In this document: positions 53,205 through 63,664 of the stretch, piece after piece | Position numbering within the stretch: the first letter of the stretch is position 1 | Layout of the letters: each line of letters starts with the position of its first letter | Assembly (NCBI GenBank): GCA_017880775.1 | Contig: JADGRQ010000022.1 | Location: forward strand, 1-64,000 | Direction: 5' to 3' | Length of the DNA stretch: 64,000 nt | Source of the DNA: Burkholderiales bacterium | GTDB taxonomy: Bacteria; Pseudomonadota; Gammaproteobacteria; Burkholderiales; SG8-39 | Notes under the pieces: generated by a model | The model's database searches: none | What the model was told of the DNA's origin: nothing | Seen by the model: only the letters and a program-made list of their open reading frames with translations | Translations under genes and position numbers: made by a program

Positions 53205-56051
53205 TCAGCCGCACATGCCGACGTAGCCGCAGGCAGTGCAGTAATCGCAGCCGTCCTTGCGGATCAGGGCGTGGTTGCCGCACTCCGGGCATTGCCCGCC
53301 CTTCATGACCCGTGGCGTTCCTGCCTTCGCCGGGGCCTCGAGCATGCCCATCTCGCGCAGCGGCAGGCCGTCCTCGTCGAGCAGCCCCAGCATCGCGTAG
53401 CGGTGGATGATAAGGCGCGCGAGATACGAAACCGTCGAGGGATAGGTCTGCTGTTTGCGCGCACCCGGCACGAAGGCCATGAAATCGCCGAGCGGCTCAG
53501 GGTAGTTGAGCAGCTTGCGCAACTTCATGCCGATCCACGCCGGGTCGAGGACGCGCATGTCCAGCGACAACAGCTTGCACAGCCCGTCGAGCACGCGAGG
53601 GTATTCGCCCGCCAGCCACATCGAGTAGGGGCGAGTCACGCCGTCCGGAAGCGTGATCTCCTTGAGGCCCAGCACGAAATCGTCGCCGGTCCTGGGGTTG
53701 AGCACATCCACAGTCCACGACATGGTGCCGTCCGTTCCGGTCTTGGGCTCCTTCAGGCTGAACATCGAATCCAGCACCGGTGTGGGAGCTCCTTCGGCAA
53801 CGCCGCCCAGTTGCTCGACGCGGTAGCGCAGCACCTGCGCGAAGGCCGCCACCACGCTCGGCATGCGTTTTTTCTCGCCGTGCGGCGGGAACGGCATGTC
53901 GAAGGCGTCGTCGCCGGCCGCCTTGGCGAGGCTATCGAGTTTGAGCTGCAGCCACCCGGCGTCGTTGGCGCGCATGTCCATCGAAAGGCTCTTGGCGAGC
54001 GCGCCGAGGCCGCGCGGCTGCTCGGCGCCGTTCACCCACACTTCGAACGCGTGGTTGCGGCCATTCTCGACGTGGCCGACGAACACCGCGAACTGGCCGT
54101 GCGGGTGCTCGATCATGTAGGTCCAGGCCGGGTTGCCCTCGGACAGGTTCGGGCGGTTCGGCCAGCGCAGCGATGCGAGCACCGGCAGCGGAAGATTGCG
54201 GATCTCGATGCGCCGGTTGACATCGTCGGAGCGGAAGTCCTGGGGTTTCTCGGCAGCGGCGGGCTTGTCTACCGATAGCACCGCGCCGAGCACGCTGTTC
54301 GGCCGATAGGTGGCAAGGCCCTTGAGCCCCGATTTCCAGGCGTCGAAATACAGGTTCTGGAAGTCGCCGTACGGATAGTCTTCCGGGACGTTCACCGTCT
54401 TGGAGATGCTGGTGTCGATGTAGGGCGCGACCGCGGCCACCATCTGCTCGTGTGCCGTGGCGGAGATCTCCAGCGCAGTGACGAAATACTCGGGGAGCTG
54501 GTCGATGTTTCCACCGCGCGCGCGGAAGGTTCGCCAGGCGTGGTCCTCGACCGGGAATTCCTTGAGCGTGCCGTCGGCCATGCGCTTCTTGCGCGTGTAC
54601 ACCCACGAAAACGGCGGCTCGATTCCGTTCGACGCGTTGTCCGCGAACGCGAGGCTGATGGTGCCGGTCGGGGCGATCGACAGCAGGTGTGAGTTGCGCA
54701 GGCCGTGCTTGCGGATCTGCGCCTTGATCTCGTCGGGCAACTGCGCGGCGAAGCTGGTGCCGGACAGGTACAGGTCGGCATTGAACAGCGGAAACTGGCC
54801 GCGCTCTTTCGCCAGTCCGACCGACGCCAGGTACGCGTTGTCGCGCATCGCCTCCGAGATGCGCTCGGCCATCGCGCGCGCGGCGTCGCTGTCGTAGCGC
54901 AGGCGCAGCATGATGAGTGCGTCGCCGAGCCCGGTGAAACCGAGCCCGATGCGGCGCTTGGCCATGGCCTCGCTCTTCTGCTGCTCGAGCGGCCAGGCGG
55001 TCACCTCGAGCACGTTGTCGAGCATGCGCACTGAAACCTCGACCACTTTGCCAAAGCGCTCGAAGTCGAACGCCGCGTCTTCCTCGAAAGCGTTGAGCAC
55101 GCAGCGCGTGAGATCGATCGAACCCAGGCAGCAGCAGCCGTAGGGCGGCAGCGGCTGCTCCGCACAGGGGTTGGTCGCGTCGATCGTCTCGCAGTAATTC
55201 AGGTTGTTGTCGCGGTTGATCCGGTCGAGGAACAGGATTCCCGGCTCGGCGTGGTCGTAGGTCGAGCGCATCACCTGTTCCCACAACTCGCGCGCCGCGA
55301 TTCTGCGGTACACCCACAGCCCGTCGTCGCGCCGATACGCACCCGCCTCGAGTTGCTCGCGGCCCGGCCTGGCCTTGTGGACCAGTTCGATTTCGCGGTC
55401 GGCTTCCACGGCGAGCATGAACTGGTCGGTTACGCCCACCGAGATGTTGAAATTGGTCAGGTCGCCGTGGTCCTTGGCGTGGATGAAATCCTCCACGTCC
55501 GGATGGTCGCACCGCAGCACGCCCATTTGCGCTCCGCGGCGCGCGCCTGCGGATTCGACCGTCTCGCAGGAGCGGTCGAACACGCGCATGTACGACACCG
55601 GGCCGCTGGCGCGCGACTGGGTGCCCTTCACCTCCGCACCCTTGGGCCGGATCGAGGAGAAATCGTAGCCCACGCCGCCACCGCGGCGCATCGTTTCGGC
55701 GGCCTCGGCGAGCGCGGTGTAGATGCCGGGTCTGCCGTCCACCAGCTCGGTGATTGAGTCGCCCACCGGTTGCACGAAACAGTTGATCAGCGTCGCCTGG
55801 ATATTGATGCCGGCGGCCGAATTGATTCGCCCGGCGGGTATGAACCCGCCTTCCAGAGCCTGAAGGAAGCGGCGTTCCCAGGCGGCGTGCCTGTCTTCAG
55901 GCTCGACCGCCGCCAGCGCGTGCGCGACACGCTGGCGCACCGCGTCGATCGAGTCTTCCTTGCCCTTGGCATACTTCTCGAGCAGCGCCTCGCGGCAGAT
56001 TTCCTGGTCGGCGAGGGCGGGGGGGTTCCTGGTCTTCTCCGTCGTGGTCAT
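53205..56051 (-). CDS. nrdJ: Adenosylcobalamin-dependent (class II) ribonucleoside-diphosphate reductase
   Basis: 948 aa from ATG 56051. Active-site set: Cys91 in [12 protein letters not shown], the NPCAE motif at 293-297 (radical Cys295, Glu297), and later redox Cys. Substrate blocks [15 protein letters not shown] near 121-135 and [19 protein letters not shown]. After the barrel come two TSCPD-like segments (about 600-700 and 790-870) and a Cys-rich tail [20 protein letters not shown] (921 on), probably a zinc-ribbon with the C-terminal shuttle. Makes deoxynucleotides using B12 with no need for O2. No cobalamin riboswitch was seen upstream. Confidence 0.93.
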   Translation of the reverse strand: MTTTEKTRNPPALADQEICREALLEKYAKGKEDSIDAVRQRVAHALAAVEPEDRHAAWERRFLQALEGGFIPAGRINSAAGINIQATLINCFVQPVGDSITELVDGRPGIYTALAEAAETMRRGGGVGYDFSSIRPKGAEVKGTQSRASGPVSYMRVFDRSCETVESAGARRGAQMGVLRCDHPDVEDFIHAKDHGDLTNFNISVGVTDQFMLAVEADREIELVHKARPGREQLEAGAYRRDDGLWVYRRIAARELWEQVMRSTYDHAEPGILFLDRINRDNNLNYCETIDATNPCAEQPLPPYGCCCLGSIDLTRCVLNAFEEDAAFDFERFGKVVEVSVRMLDNVLEVTAWPLEQQKSEAMAKRRIGLGFTGLGDALIMLRLRYDSDAARAMAERISEAMRDNAYLASVGLAKERGQFPLFNADLYLSGTSFAAQLPDEIKAQIRKHGLRNSHLLSIAPTGTISLAFADNASNGIEPPFSWVYTRKKRMADGTLKEFPVEDHAWRTFRARGGNIDQLPEYFVTALEISATAHEQMVAAVAPYIDTSISKTVNVPEDYPYGDFQNLYFDAWKSGLKGLATYRPNSVLGAVLSVDKPAAAEKPQDFRSDDVNRRIEIRNLPLPVLASLRWPNRPNLSEGNPAWTYMIEHPHGQFAVFVGHVENGRNHAFEVWVNGAEQPRGLGALAKSLSMDMRANDAGWLQLKLDSLAKAAGDDAFDMPFPPHGEKKRMPSVVAAFAQVLRYRVEQLGGVAEGAPTPVLDSMFSLKEPKTGTDGTMSWTVDVLNPRTGDDFVLGLKEITLPDGVTRPYSMWLAGEYPRVLDGLCKLLSLDMRVLDPAWIGMKLRKLLNYPEPLGDFMAFVPGARKQQTYPSTVSYLARLIIHRYAMLGLLDEDGLPLREMGMLEAPAKAGTPRVMKGGQCPECGNHALIRKDGCDYCTACGYVGMCG

Positions 56052-56127
56052 TTTTGGTCTTATCCCGAGGTCAGGTGAGCGGCGAGCATAGCGTCCGGAT
56101 GACGGTTCCGGAAGCTAACATCGCGCA

Positions 56128-56152
56128 GTTCTTGTTACGCGTCAACAAGAAC
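56128..56152. promoter_or_regulatory. Perfect inverted repeat upstream of nrdJ, possible operator
   Basis: GTTCTTGTT (56128-56136) and AACAAGAAC (56144-56152) with a 7-base loop. It lies about 80-100 bases before the nrdJ start. Nearby, AGAACA and TGTTCT form a wider spaced pair to about 56190, within an AT-rich stretch (56155-56205) unlike the rest of the window. Not an NrdR box. The gap 56052-56276 has no gene. Confidence 0.45.
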
Positions 56153-56276
56153 ATGCAACAGATTGATTTATTGTTCTATTTTAACTTCAAAAAAAGACGG
56201 GGCTCAGCCTGGCAATGAAGCCCGAGCAACATGGATAAACATACAGCAAAACGAGGTCCTTGCAAAGCATTACGCG

Positions 56277-57401
56277 CTACGGTTTGGAGTAGCGGATGCG
56301 GTAGACCGCGCCCGCGTGGTCGTCGGAAACCGCGACCGATCCATCGGGCAGGATTTCGAGGTCCACCGGCCTGCCGGAAACGCTTTCGCCCTGCAGCCAG
56401 CCGGTGGCGAACGGCTCATAGGCGGTTGCGTGGTTGCCTTCCAGCCTCGCAACGGCAATGCGGTACCCGCTCTTGCTAGAGCGGTTCCAGGAGCCGTGCT
56501 CGGCGATCAGGATCCGGTTGCGATACTCGGGCGGGAACATCTGGCCGGTGTAGAACCGCATTCCCAACGAAGCGACGTGCGCTCCGAGCTTGCGCGCCGG
56601 CGCGGTGAACTCGGCGCAACTGCGCGAGCGGCCGAACTCCGGGTCGGGGAGATCGCCCTGGTGGCACCATGGAAAGCCGAAATGCAAGCCGGCGCGCGGC
56701 GCGTGATTCAACTCGTCCGACGGGAGATCGTCGCCAAGCATGTCGCGCCCGTTGTCGGTGAACCAGAGCTCGCCAGTCGCCGGATGCCAGTCGAAGCCGA
56801 CGCTGTTGCGCACGCCGCGCGCGTACACCTCGCGCTTCGCGCCGTCCGGAGAGATGCGCAGGATGAGCGCATAACGGTCCGGATCGGCCTCGCACGCGTT
56901 GCAGGGCGCTCCCACCGGCACGTACAGCCATCCATCCGGGCCGAAACGCACGAACTTCCAGCCGTGATGCGATTCCGACGGAAGCCGGTCGAACACGACG
57001 GCCGGCACCGGCGGCGCTTCCAGAGTGTCCTCGATCGCGTCGAAGCGCAGGATGCGGTTCACTTCCGCGACGTACAGTGCGCCGTCGCGGAATGCAACTC
57101 CGTTCGGCATGGACAGTCCGCTCGCAATGCGCAGTACGCGCTCTGCGCGCACCGGCCCCTTGCCGTCGAATCCCGCAAGGCGGACCGCGTACACTGCATT
57201 GCCAGTTCGATTCCCGACAAACAGTGTGCCCTTCGCGCCGAGCGCAAGCGAGCGCGCATTCGGGACCTTGGCGAGAAGCTCGATCGAGAAGCCTGGGGGA
57301 AGGCGCATCTGTCCGAGCGAGGCAGCTTGTGAAAACGCCGCGGCCGGGAGAAATCCCAGCGCGGCGATCAGGATTTGGCGCAGCATGCGGTTGTGGCGCA
57401 T
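56277..57401 (-). CDS. PQQ-dependent sugar dehydrogenase-type (sGDH/sorbosone) beta-propeller protein
   Basis: 374 aa from ATG 57401 (ATG 57386 also possible). Signal peptide of about 26 aa ending AFSQA. Six-bladed propeller features: LPPGFSIELLAKVPNARSLA, NRTGNAVYAVRL, DGWLYVPVGAPCNACEADPD, WHPATGELWFTDNGRDMLGD, HFGFPWCHQGDLPDPEFG, LIAEHGSWNRS and a closing DGSVAVSDDHAGAVYRIRY. The two Cys pairs fit the L-sorbosone dehydrogenase-like branch. Periplasmic; substrate unknown, and PQQ binding is by family analogy. Confidence 0.8.
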   Translation of the reverse strand: MRHNRMLRQILIAALGFLPAAAFSQAASLGQMRLPPGFSIELLAKVPNARSLALGAKGTLFVGNRTGNAVYAVRLAGFDGKGPVRAERVLRIASGLSMPNGVAFRDGALYVAEVNRILRFDAIEDTLEAPPVPAVVFDRLPSESHHGWKFVRFGPDGWLYVPVGAPCNACEADPDRYALILRISPDGAKREVYARGVRNSVGFDWHPATGELWFTDNGRDMLGDDLPSDELNHAPRAGLHFGFPWCHQGDLPDPEFGRSRSCAEFTAPARKLGAHVASLGMRFYTGQMFPPEYRNRILIAEHGSWNRSSKSGYRIAVARLEGNHATAYEPFATGWLQGESVSGRPVDLEILPDGSVAVSDDHAGAVYRIRYSKP

Positions 57402-57416
57402 CGCCGGCTCAACGAT

Positions 57417-58133
57417 CTAGCTGCTTTGCGCCGGCGCCGGCACGGCGCCCGACGCGCGCGCTTCCCGCTCGATGCGCGCCAACTTGAGTTGATTGGCGAT
57501 CTCCGCGTGCCCCATCTGCAATGCGAGTTCCACCGGCGTATCGCCGTCGGCAGCGGCGACGGTCACATCAGCGCCGTTGCGCAGCAGCAGCTCGACCATC
57601 TGCGGATTGCCCTTCATCGCTGCAAAGGCGAGCGGCGTGAGTCCGTTCTCGTGGCGCAGGTTGGGGTCGAAATGCATGCCGAGCACCTTGCCGACATAGG
57701 CGACGTTGTTCTTCTCGATGCCGTAAAACATCGCGCGGATTGCCTCCGCGCTCCTTTCCCTGAGCTTCGGCTCGAGACCGGTGGGCAGCAGCTTCACCAG
57801 ATGGTTGATCAGCGAAATCCCGACCATCAGCATCAGCGCGAGGATCAGCGGCAGCTTCGAGATGCCGAAATGCTCGGCAATCTGGTCGGGCAGGTTCGCG
57901 CCGAGGATCAGCAGCACGACCGCGATCAGGTAGAAGAACTTGAGGTAGAGAAACAGCCCGACGACGACGGTGCAGGCCAGCCCGGCGATCAGGTAGTTAT
58001 AGCTGAGGTGCAGGGTCTCCTCGACGTACGCGCGCGGCAGGTTTGCGAGGATCGCGTTGATCGCGATCAGCGCCATCAGCGCGTATTCGCGGAAGCGGAA
58101 CTTGGCGAGCAGGTCGTCCTTGTCACTTGCCAT
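57417..58133 (-). CDS. Membrane protein with C-terminal ankyrin repeats
   Basis: 238 aa from ATG 58133 (MASDKDDLLAKFRFREYALM); a longer frame to 58220 runs over the greB promoter region. Hydrophobic helices about 16-34, 43-65, 66-82 and 100-117, then a cytoplasmic part with two or three ankyrin repeats: GLTPLAFAAMKGNPQMVELL and GDTPVELALQMGHAEIANQL. Function unknown; probably a protein-binding tail on a small membrane protein. It directly follows, on the same strand, the region upstream of the PQQ-type gene. Confidence 0.75.
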   Translation of the reverse strand: MASDKDDLLAKFRFREYALMALIAINAILANLPRAYVEETLHLSYNYLIAGLACTVVVGLFLYLKFFYLIAVVLLILGANLPDQIAEHFGISKLPLILALMLMVGISLINHLVKLLPTGLEPKLRERSAEAIRAMFYGIEKNNVAYVGKVLGMHFDPNLRHENGLTPLAFAAMKGNPQMVELLLRNGADVTVAAADGDTPVELALQMGHAEIANQLKLARIEREARASGAVPAPAQSS

Positions 58134-58237
58134 GGGGGCTTCCCGAATGTTCTCCGCAGGCGGCACATTCTGGTCGCGAGCAAGAGGGCTGGCAAGTGTA
58201 GAATTTCGAGCCTCCCGCAATAAAAGTGGAATGCGGC

Positions 58238-58786
58238 ATGTCGAAAGCGTTTGTGCGCGAGTCGGAAGACGAGCTTGAATCCGACGCGGAGATCGAAGAG
58301 CCGCCGCCGCCGCGCAACTACATTTCTGCGGCGGGCTTCGCGCGCCTGAAAGCGGAGCTGAGGGCGCTGGTCGAGGTCGAGCGCCCGGAGGTGGTGAAGA
58401 CCGTGGCCTGGGCAGCCTCCAACGGCGATCGCTCCGAGAACGGCGACTACCTGTACGGCAAGAAGCGGCTGCGCGAAATCGACCGGCGCGTGCGCTACCT
58501 CATCAAGCGGCTGGAAAATGCGGAGATCGTCGACGCCGCCGGCCGCGAGACCGATCAAGTGTTCTTCGGCGCGACGGTGACGGTCTCCTCTGCTGCCACC
58601 GGCAAGCGCAGGGTGACCATCGTCGGCGTCGACGAGGTCGATCCCGCTAATGGCCGCGTCAGTTGGATTTCCCCGATTGCCAAGGCATTGCTCAAGGCGC
58701 GTGAAGGCGATACGGTGACCCTGCGCACGCCGGCCGGCGTGGAGGAACTGGAGATTCTTGCGGTGCAGTATCTGCCGATCGAATAA
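58238..58786 (+). CDS. greB: Transcription elongation factor GreB
   Basis: 182 aa from ATG 58238. Acidic extra N-terminus (about 1-28), then the coiled-coil domain with the tip residues NGDRSENGDYLYGKKRLREI (Asp/Glu that enter the RNA polymerase secondary channel) and C-terminal FKBP-like domain ending GVEELEILAVQYLPIE. It rescues back-tracked RNA polymerase. GreB rather than GreA because of the DYLYGKKRLREIDRRVRYL pattern. Confidence 0.92.
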   Translation: MSKAFVRESEDELESDAEIEEPPPPRNYISAAGFARLKAELRALVEVERPEVVKTVAWAASNGDRSENGDYLYGKKRLREIDRRVRYLIKRLENAEIVDAAGRETDQVFFGATVTVSSAATGKRRVTIVGVDEVDPANGRVSWISPIAKALLKAREGDTVTLRTPAGVEELEILAVQYLPIE

Positions 58787-58796
58787 GACCATACGT

Positions 58797-61499
58797 TCAT
58801 TGCTTGAAGTCGCCCGCTTTCATCACGCTGAGCTTTTTCAGGTCCAGGTGCCGGCGCAGCGCATCGCGCACCTGGTCGGGGGCGAGCGCCGCGATGCTCT
58901 TTTCGAATTCGATGTCCCAGGCTAGCGTGCGGCCGAGGTGCAGGTAGCTCGCAAGGCGCGCGGTCAACGCGCGGTCCTGCGTGCGAGCGAGGCGGCGGGC
59001 CTCGAGGAACCCGCGCTTGCCCGGCTCGATTTCTTCGGCAGTGAATCCGCCCTCCAGCGTGCGCGCCAGTTCTTCGCGCAGCGCGGTCTCCACGCGGGCC
59101 TTGTTGGCGGGCGCGAAGATCGCGGAGGCGCCGAAGCTTGCCGCCTCGTCCTGTGCGCTCGCCGAGAACCATGTATAGGTGCTGTACGACAGCCCTTCCT
59201 TCTCGCGGATCCGGTTCGGCACGCGCGCGCTCGAGGAACCGCCAAGCAGGTAGTTGCCCAGCACCATCGCCGGGAAATCCGGGTCGTCATCGCGCATGCG
59301 GACCGACAGACCCGCGCGCAGCACGGCGTTCGCCTTGTCCGGGGTCACGAATTCGCGCTCGAGCGCGGGACGCTCGAAGTAACGCTGCGCAATGCGCGTG
59401 TACGGCGCCGGGTTCTTCCAGTCGGCGAACAGCACCTCGAGCTGTTGCGTGAGCGCATCGGGATCGAAATCGCCCACCGCCGCAATCTCCGCCCCGCTCG
59501 CGCCGAGGAAATCCCGGTAGCAGCTTTTCGCATCCTCGAGCGTGACCGAGGCGGTGTCGCTCAGGCGCTCTGCCAGCGTGCGCGTCTCGTTCCAGTGGCC
59601 TTTCGGGTAGGGCGCGAGGTGGCGTCCGAGATTCTCTTCGAGAATTGCCGCGGGTTCGCTGCGCTCGGCTTCGATCGAAGTCAGCGAGGCGCGCTTCATT
59701 TCCTCGAACTCGGTCGCGGGAAACGCCGGCTCGCGCAGCACCTGGGCGACCAGGTCCAATGCGGCGGCGAGGTTTTCGCGCTGCACCTCGATCGACGCGC
59801 CGCCCGCGCCGACCGAGACCGTCGCGCGCAGCTTCTCGAACGCATCGCGCAGCTCCGCGCGCGACAGCCTGGTCGTGCCGCGCATCAACAGGCCGCTTGC
59901 GAAGCTGCAGGCGGCGTAGCGGCTGCGCGTGCTGTCTTCATCGCCCCAGTGCAGCGTAAGCGAGAACTGCACCGTTGCACCGCGCGTCTTCTTCGGCAGC
60001 ATTGCGACGCGGATGCCGTTTGCCAGCGTCCTGCGGATCACACGCGCCTCGATCGCTTGGGGGCTCGGATCGAACGCCTCGCCGGCAAAGCTGCGCTCGG
60101 CGCCGCGGTATTGCGCCACGGCCGCGGCGACGTCGGCGCGCGGCGGGATCTGCGCACGCTCGGGTTGCGCGGTCGGAACGAAAACGCCGAGCACCCGGTT
60201 GGCGGGCTTCAGATAGGCTTGCCCAACGCGCTGCACGTCGGCCACGCTCACCGTGCGCAGGCGGTCGCGGTAGAGAAAGAACAGCCGCCAGTCGCCCAGC
60301 GCCGAGAATTCCGAAAGGCCGTTGATCAGGGAGCGCGCGTCGAGCTGCATCTTCTCGAACTCGTTGAGCAACTCGGTGCGGGCGCGCTCGACTTCAACCG
60401 TGGTGATCGGTTTTGCGGCCAGCGTTTCGAGTTCCACCAGCAGCGCGTCGCGCGCCGCATCGAGCGGCGCGTCCTTTGCCAGTGAGGCACCGAAGCTGGC
60501 CTCACCGGGGTCGTACCTGGCGCTCTCGTATCCCCAGACGCGGCTCGCCTTGCCGGTCTGCACCAGCGCGCGATGCAGGCGGCCGCTCGGCGCCGATCCG
60601 AGCACATGGGTGAGCACGTCGATCGCAGGGTAATCGGGATGTCCGCCGGAGGGCACCCGGTACATCGCCGATACCAGCTGTGTGTCGCCCGCCCGGCGCA
60701 GCACCACGCTGCGTTCGCCATCCTGCACGGGCTCCTCGGTGTAGAACTGCGGCAGCACGCGCGCCGGTCTCGGCACGGCGCCGAAATGCGTTGCCACCAT
60801 TTCCAGAGCGCGGCGCTCGTCATATTTCCCGCCCACAATGAGGACCGCGTTGTCGGGCTGGTACCAGGTGCGGTAGAAGCCGCGCAGCCGTTCGATCGGC
60901 ACATTTTCGATGTCCGAGCGCGCACCGATGATGGCGTTGCCGTAGTTGTGCCATGCAAATGCGAGCTGCTGCATGCGCTGGTTCAACACCGAACCCGGAC
61001 TGTTCTCGCCGCGCTCGAATTCATTGCGCACCACCGTCATTTCGCTGTCGAGGTCTTCCTTGCGCACGAACGCGTTCACCATCCGGTCCGCCTCGAACGC
61101 CAGCGCCCAGTCGAGGTTTTCCTCGCCCGCGGGCAAGGTCTCGAAATAGGTGGTGCGGTCCGGAGCGGTGCTGCCGTTCCAGCGCGCGCCGCGGCGCGTG
61201 AACTCGGGCTTTACGTCGGGGAAGCGCGGGCTGCCCTTGAACAGCATGTGCTCGAGCAAGTGCGCCATGCCCTTTTCGCCGTAGCCTTCGTGGCGCGAAC
61301 CCACCAGGTAGGTGACGTGCACTGTGACCGTGTCCACGGTTGCATCCGGCACCAGCAGCACCCGCAGGCCGCTGTCCAGCCGGTACTCGGTGACCCCCTC
61401 GACCTGGGCGATGCGCTGAGGCGGGGACTGCGCGGCGCCCGCGGGCGCAAACCCGAGCAGCAGGATCGACGCGACGGCGGCAAGGGCGGTTCGGAGCAT
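58797..61499 (-). CDS. Secreted M16 zinc peptidase, two-halves-fused form
   Basis: 900 aa from ATG 61499 (MLRTALAAVASILLLGFAPA), whose signal peptide is complete; a longer frame to 61562 adds 21 unlikely residues. Inverted zinc motif HLLEH at 80-84, followed by the third ligand region about 75 residues on. N-terminal half about 25-460 is active; second half about 490-900 lacks HxxEH, as in pitrilysin-like enzymes and PqqL. Periplasmic peptide or protein degradation. Single gene, convergent with greB. Confidence 0.88.
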   Translation of the reverse strand: MLRTALAAVASILLLGFAPAGAAQSPPQRIAQVEGVTEYRLDSGLRVLLVPDATVDTVTVHVTYLVGSRHEGYGEKGMAHLLEHMLFKGSPRFPDVKPEFTRRGARWNGSTAPDRTTYFETLPAGEENLDWALAFEADRMVNAFVRKEDLDSEMTVVRNEFERGENSPGSVLNQRMQQLAFAWHNYGNAIIGARSDIENVPIERLRGFYRTWYQPDNAVLIVGGKYDERRALEMVATHFGAVPRPARVLPQFYTEEPVQDGERSVVLRRAGDTQLVSAMYRVPSGGHPDYPAIDVLTHVLGSAPSGRLHRALVQTGKASRVWGYESARYDPGEASFGASLAKDAPLDAARDALLVELETLAAKPITTVEVERARTELLNEFEKMQLDARSLINGLSEFSALGDWRLFFLYRDRLRTVSVADVQRVGQAYLKPANRVLGVFVPTAQPERAQIPPRADVAAAVAQYRGAERSFAGEAFDPSPQAIEARVIRRTLANGIRVAMLPKKTRGATVQFSLTLHWGDEDSTRSRYAACSFASGLLMRGTTRLSRAELRDAFEKLRATVSVGAGGASIEVQRENLAAALDLVAQVLREPAFPATEFEEMKRASLTSIEAERSEPAAILEENLGRHLAPYPKGHWNETRTLAERLSDTASVTLEDAKSCYRDFLGASGAEIAAVGDFDPDALTQQLEVLFADWKNPAPYTRIAQRYFERPALEREFVTPDKANAVLRAGLSVRMRDDDPDFPAMVLGNYLLGGSSSARVPNRIREKEGLSYSTYTWFSASAQDEAASFGASAIFAPANKARVETALREELARTLEGGFTAEEIEPGKRGFLEARRLARTQDRALTARLASYLHLGRTLAWDIEFEKSIAALAPDQVRDALRRHLDLKKLSVMKAGDFKQ

Positions 61500-61642
61500 G
61501 GGGGCGTGTGGAGCGTGGACCGGGGGGCGCGACGGAAAGGTTGGAGCGTTATTCTGACGCATGGTTCACGCCAAGCCCGGATGCGGATGTACTCATGACG
61601 GAAGGGGTTTCTAGCGCCGGGGCCCTAGGCTGCCGTGAAACA

Positions 61643-61672
61643 CTTGAATTCCTTGAGTTTCGTCCCCACTAT
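61643..61672 (+). promoter_or_regulatory. Sigma-32 heat-shock promoter of htpG
   Basis: CTTGAA (61643-61648), a 15-base spacer and CCCCACTAT (61664-61672) fit the sigma-32 pattern CTTGAA-N(11-15)-CCCCATNT. The predicted start is near 61680, so translation begins at ATG 61707. Confidence 0.75.
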
Positions 61673-61706
61673 CCGCCCCGACACTCCGTCAACCGAAGAA
61701 AACGCC

Positions 61707-63623
61707 ATGAGCGCCACGAACGAAGCCGTACAGAAGCAAACGCTGGGTTTCCAGACCGAAGTCCGGGAACTGCTCAAGCTGATGATCCATTCGCTGTACA
61801 GCAACAAGGAGATTTTCCTGCGCGAGCTCATCTCCAACGCATCCGACGCGTGCGACCGGCTGCGCTTTTCCGCGCTGGCGGATGGCGCGCTCTATGAAGG
61901 CGATCCGGAGCTGAAAATCCGCGTCAGCTTCGACAAGGTCGCGCGCACCCTCACGGTGGCGGACAACGGCATCGGCATGTCGCGCGACGAGGTCATCGCC
62001 AACCTGGGCACGATCGCGCGCTCCGGGACGCGCGAATTTCTCGCGCAGCTGACAGGCGACGCGCAGAAGGACGCGCGCCTGATCGGCCAGTTCGGCGTGG
62101 GTTTCTACTCGTCGTTCATCGTCGCGGACCGCGTGACGGTTGCGACGCGCCGCGCAGGGTTGCCGGCCGAGCAGGCCGTGCTGTGGGAATCCGATGGCGC
62201 CGGCGAGTACTCGGTGGAGCCCGCCAGGCGCTCGGCGCGCGGCACCGAGGTTACGCTGCACCTCAAGGAAGGCGAGGCGGAGCTGCTCGACGCCTGGCGC
62301 ATCAAGGCGATCGTGCGCAAATACTCCGATCACATCGGCCTGCCGGTGGTGCTCGCAGGCGCGTCCGCGGTCGACCCGGTGACCAAGGAATTCATGCCGG
62401 GCAAGGAGGAGACGCTCAACCAGGCGAGCGCGTTGTGGGCGCGGCCCAAGAGCGAAGTGAGCGAGGAGCAGCACAAGGAATTCTACAAGCACGTCGCCCA
62501 CGACACGGACGATCCGCTCGCCTGGGTGCACGCGAGGGTCGAGGGACGGCAGGAGTACACGCAGTTGCTGTACCTGCCCGCGCATGCCCCGTTCGACCTG
62601 TGGGAGCAGAAGCCGCGCCACGGGGTGAAACTCTACGTGCGGCGCGTGTTCATCATGGACGATCCGGAGCACCTGATGCCGCGCTACCTGCGCTTCGTGC
62701 GCGGGGTGATCGATTCCAACGATCTGCCGCTCAATGTCTCACGCGAGATCCTGCAGCAGAACCGCGACCTCGAAGCGATCCGCGCGGGCGCGGTGAAACG
62801 AGTGCTTGGTCTGCTCGAGGAACTGGCCGCGGAGCAGAAGGAGAAATACGCCGCGTTCTGGAAGGAGTTCGGGCGCGTGCTGAAGGAAGGCGTGGGCGAA
62901 GACCCGTCCAATCGGGAGCGCGTCGCGGGCCTGCTGCGCTTCGCCTCGACCCAGGCGGACACGGCGGACGAAAGCGTGTCGCTGGCCGAGTACGTCGTGC
63001 GCATGAAACCCGGCCAGGAGAAGATCTACTACGTCACCGCCGAATCGTTCCTTGCCGCGAAGAACAGCCCGCATCTCGAGGTGTTCCGCAGGAAAGGCAT
63101 CGAAGTGCTGCTGCTCTCCGATCGCGTCGATGAATGGCTGGTGGCCAACTTGGCGGAATTCGGCGGCAAGCCGCTCGCCTCGGTGGCGCGCGGCGGGCTC
63201 GATCTGGGCGCGCTCGGCGATGATGCCGAGAAGAAGGAAACCGAGGCCAAGGCAAAGGAATTGCGCGGGCTCACCGCGCGCATCAAGACGGCTCTGGGCG
63301 AGCGGGTGAAGGAGGTGCGCGTGACGCTGCGTCTGACCGACTCGCCCTCCTGCCTGGTTTCCGACGAGCACGAGATCGGCGCCAACCTCGCGCGCATCCT
63401 GCGCGCGGCGGGCCAGCCGGTACCGGGCACCAAGCCGATCCTCGAGATCAATCCGTCACACCCGATGGTCGAGCGCCTGAAGGGCGAGACCCCGCGGTTC
63501 GAGGACTGGTCCGCGCTGCTCTACGAACAGGCGCTGCTGGCCGAAGGCGGCCAGCTTGACGACCCGGCCGGGTTCGTCAAGCGGCTGAATTCGCTGCTGC
63601 TGGAGCTGACGCCGAAAGCCTAG
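61707..63623 (+). CDS. htpG: Chaperone HtpG (bacterial Hsp90)
   Basis: 638 aa from ATG 61707 ([20 protein letters not shown]); the frame is open to 61635 but that part is the promoter. GHKL ATPase blocks: [61 protein letters not shown]. Middle-domain Arg in [21 protein letters not shown]-terminal dimer domain without the eukaryotic MEEVD. Cytoplasmic ATP-dependent chaperone, heat-inducible. Confidence 0.97.
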   Translation: MSATNEAVQKQTLGFQTEVRELLKLMIHSLYSNKEIFLRELISNASDACDRLRFSALADGALYEGDPELKIRVSFDKVARTLTVADNGIGMSRDEVIANLGTIARSGTREFLAQLTGDAQKDARLIGQFGVGFYSSFIVADRVTVATRRAGLPAEQAVLWESDGAGEYSVEPARRSARGTEVTLHLKEGEAELLDAWRIKAIVRKYSDHIGLPVVLAGASAVDPVTKEFMPGKEETLNQASALWARPKSEVSEEQHKEFYKHVAHDTDDPLAWVHARVEGRQEYTQLLYLPAHAPFDLWEQKPRHGVKLYVRRVFIMDDPEHLMPRYLRFVRGVIDSNDLPLNVSREILQQNRDLEAIRAGAVKRVLGLLEELAAEQKEKYAAFWKEFGRVLKEGVGEDPSNRERVAGLLRFASTQADTADESVSLAEYVVRMKPGQEKIYYVTAESFLAAKNSPHLEVFRRKGIEVLLLSDRVDEWLVANLAEFGGKPLASVARGGLDLGALGDDAEKKETEAKAKELRGLTARIKTALGERVKEVRVTLRLTDSPSCLVSDEHEIGANLARILRAAGQPVPGTKPILEINPSHPMVERLKGETPRFEDWSALLYEQALLAEGGQLDDPAGFVKRLNSLLLELTPKA

Positions 63624-63632
63624 CCGTCAACA

Positions 63633-63660
63633 GTCATCCTCGCGCAGGCGGGGATCCAGT
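63633..63660. repeat. REP-like palindromic element after htpG
   Basis: The sequence GTCATCCTCGCGCAGGCGGG and its continuation GATCCAG resembles the common intergenic palindrome of Proteobacteria (core CCCCGC-GCAG-GCGGGG, here with one mismatch). Lies between two convergent genes, where it could end htpG transcription. Confidence 0.5.
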
Positions 63661-63664
63661 TCGA

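Noticed and set aside
56052-56276. Cobalamin riboswitch before nrdJ
   Set aside because: No B12-box-like core or fitting fold could be seen; only a simple palindrome.
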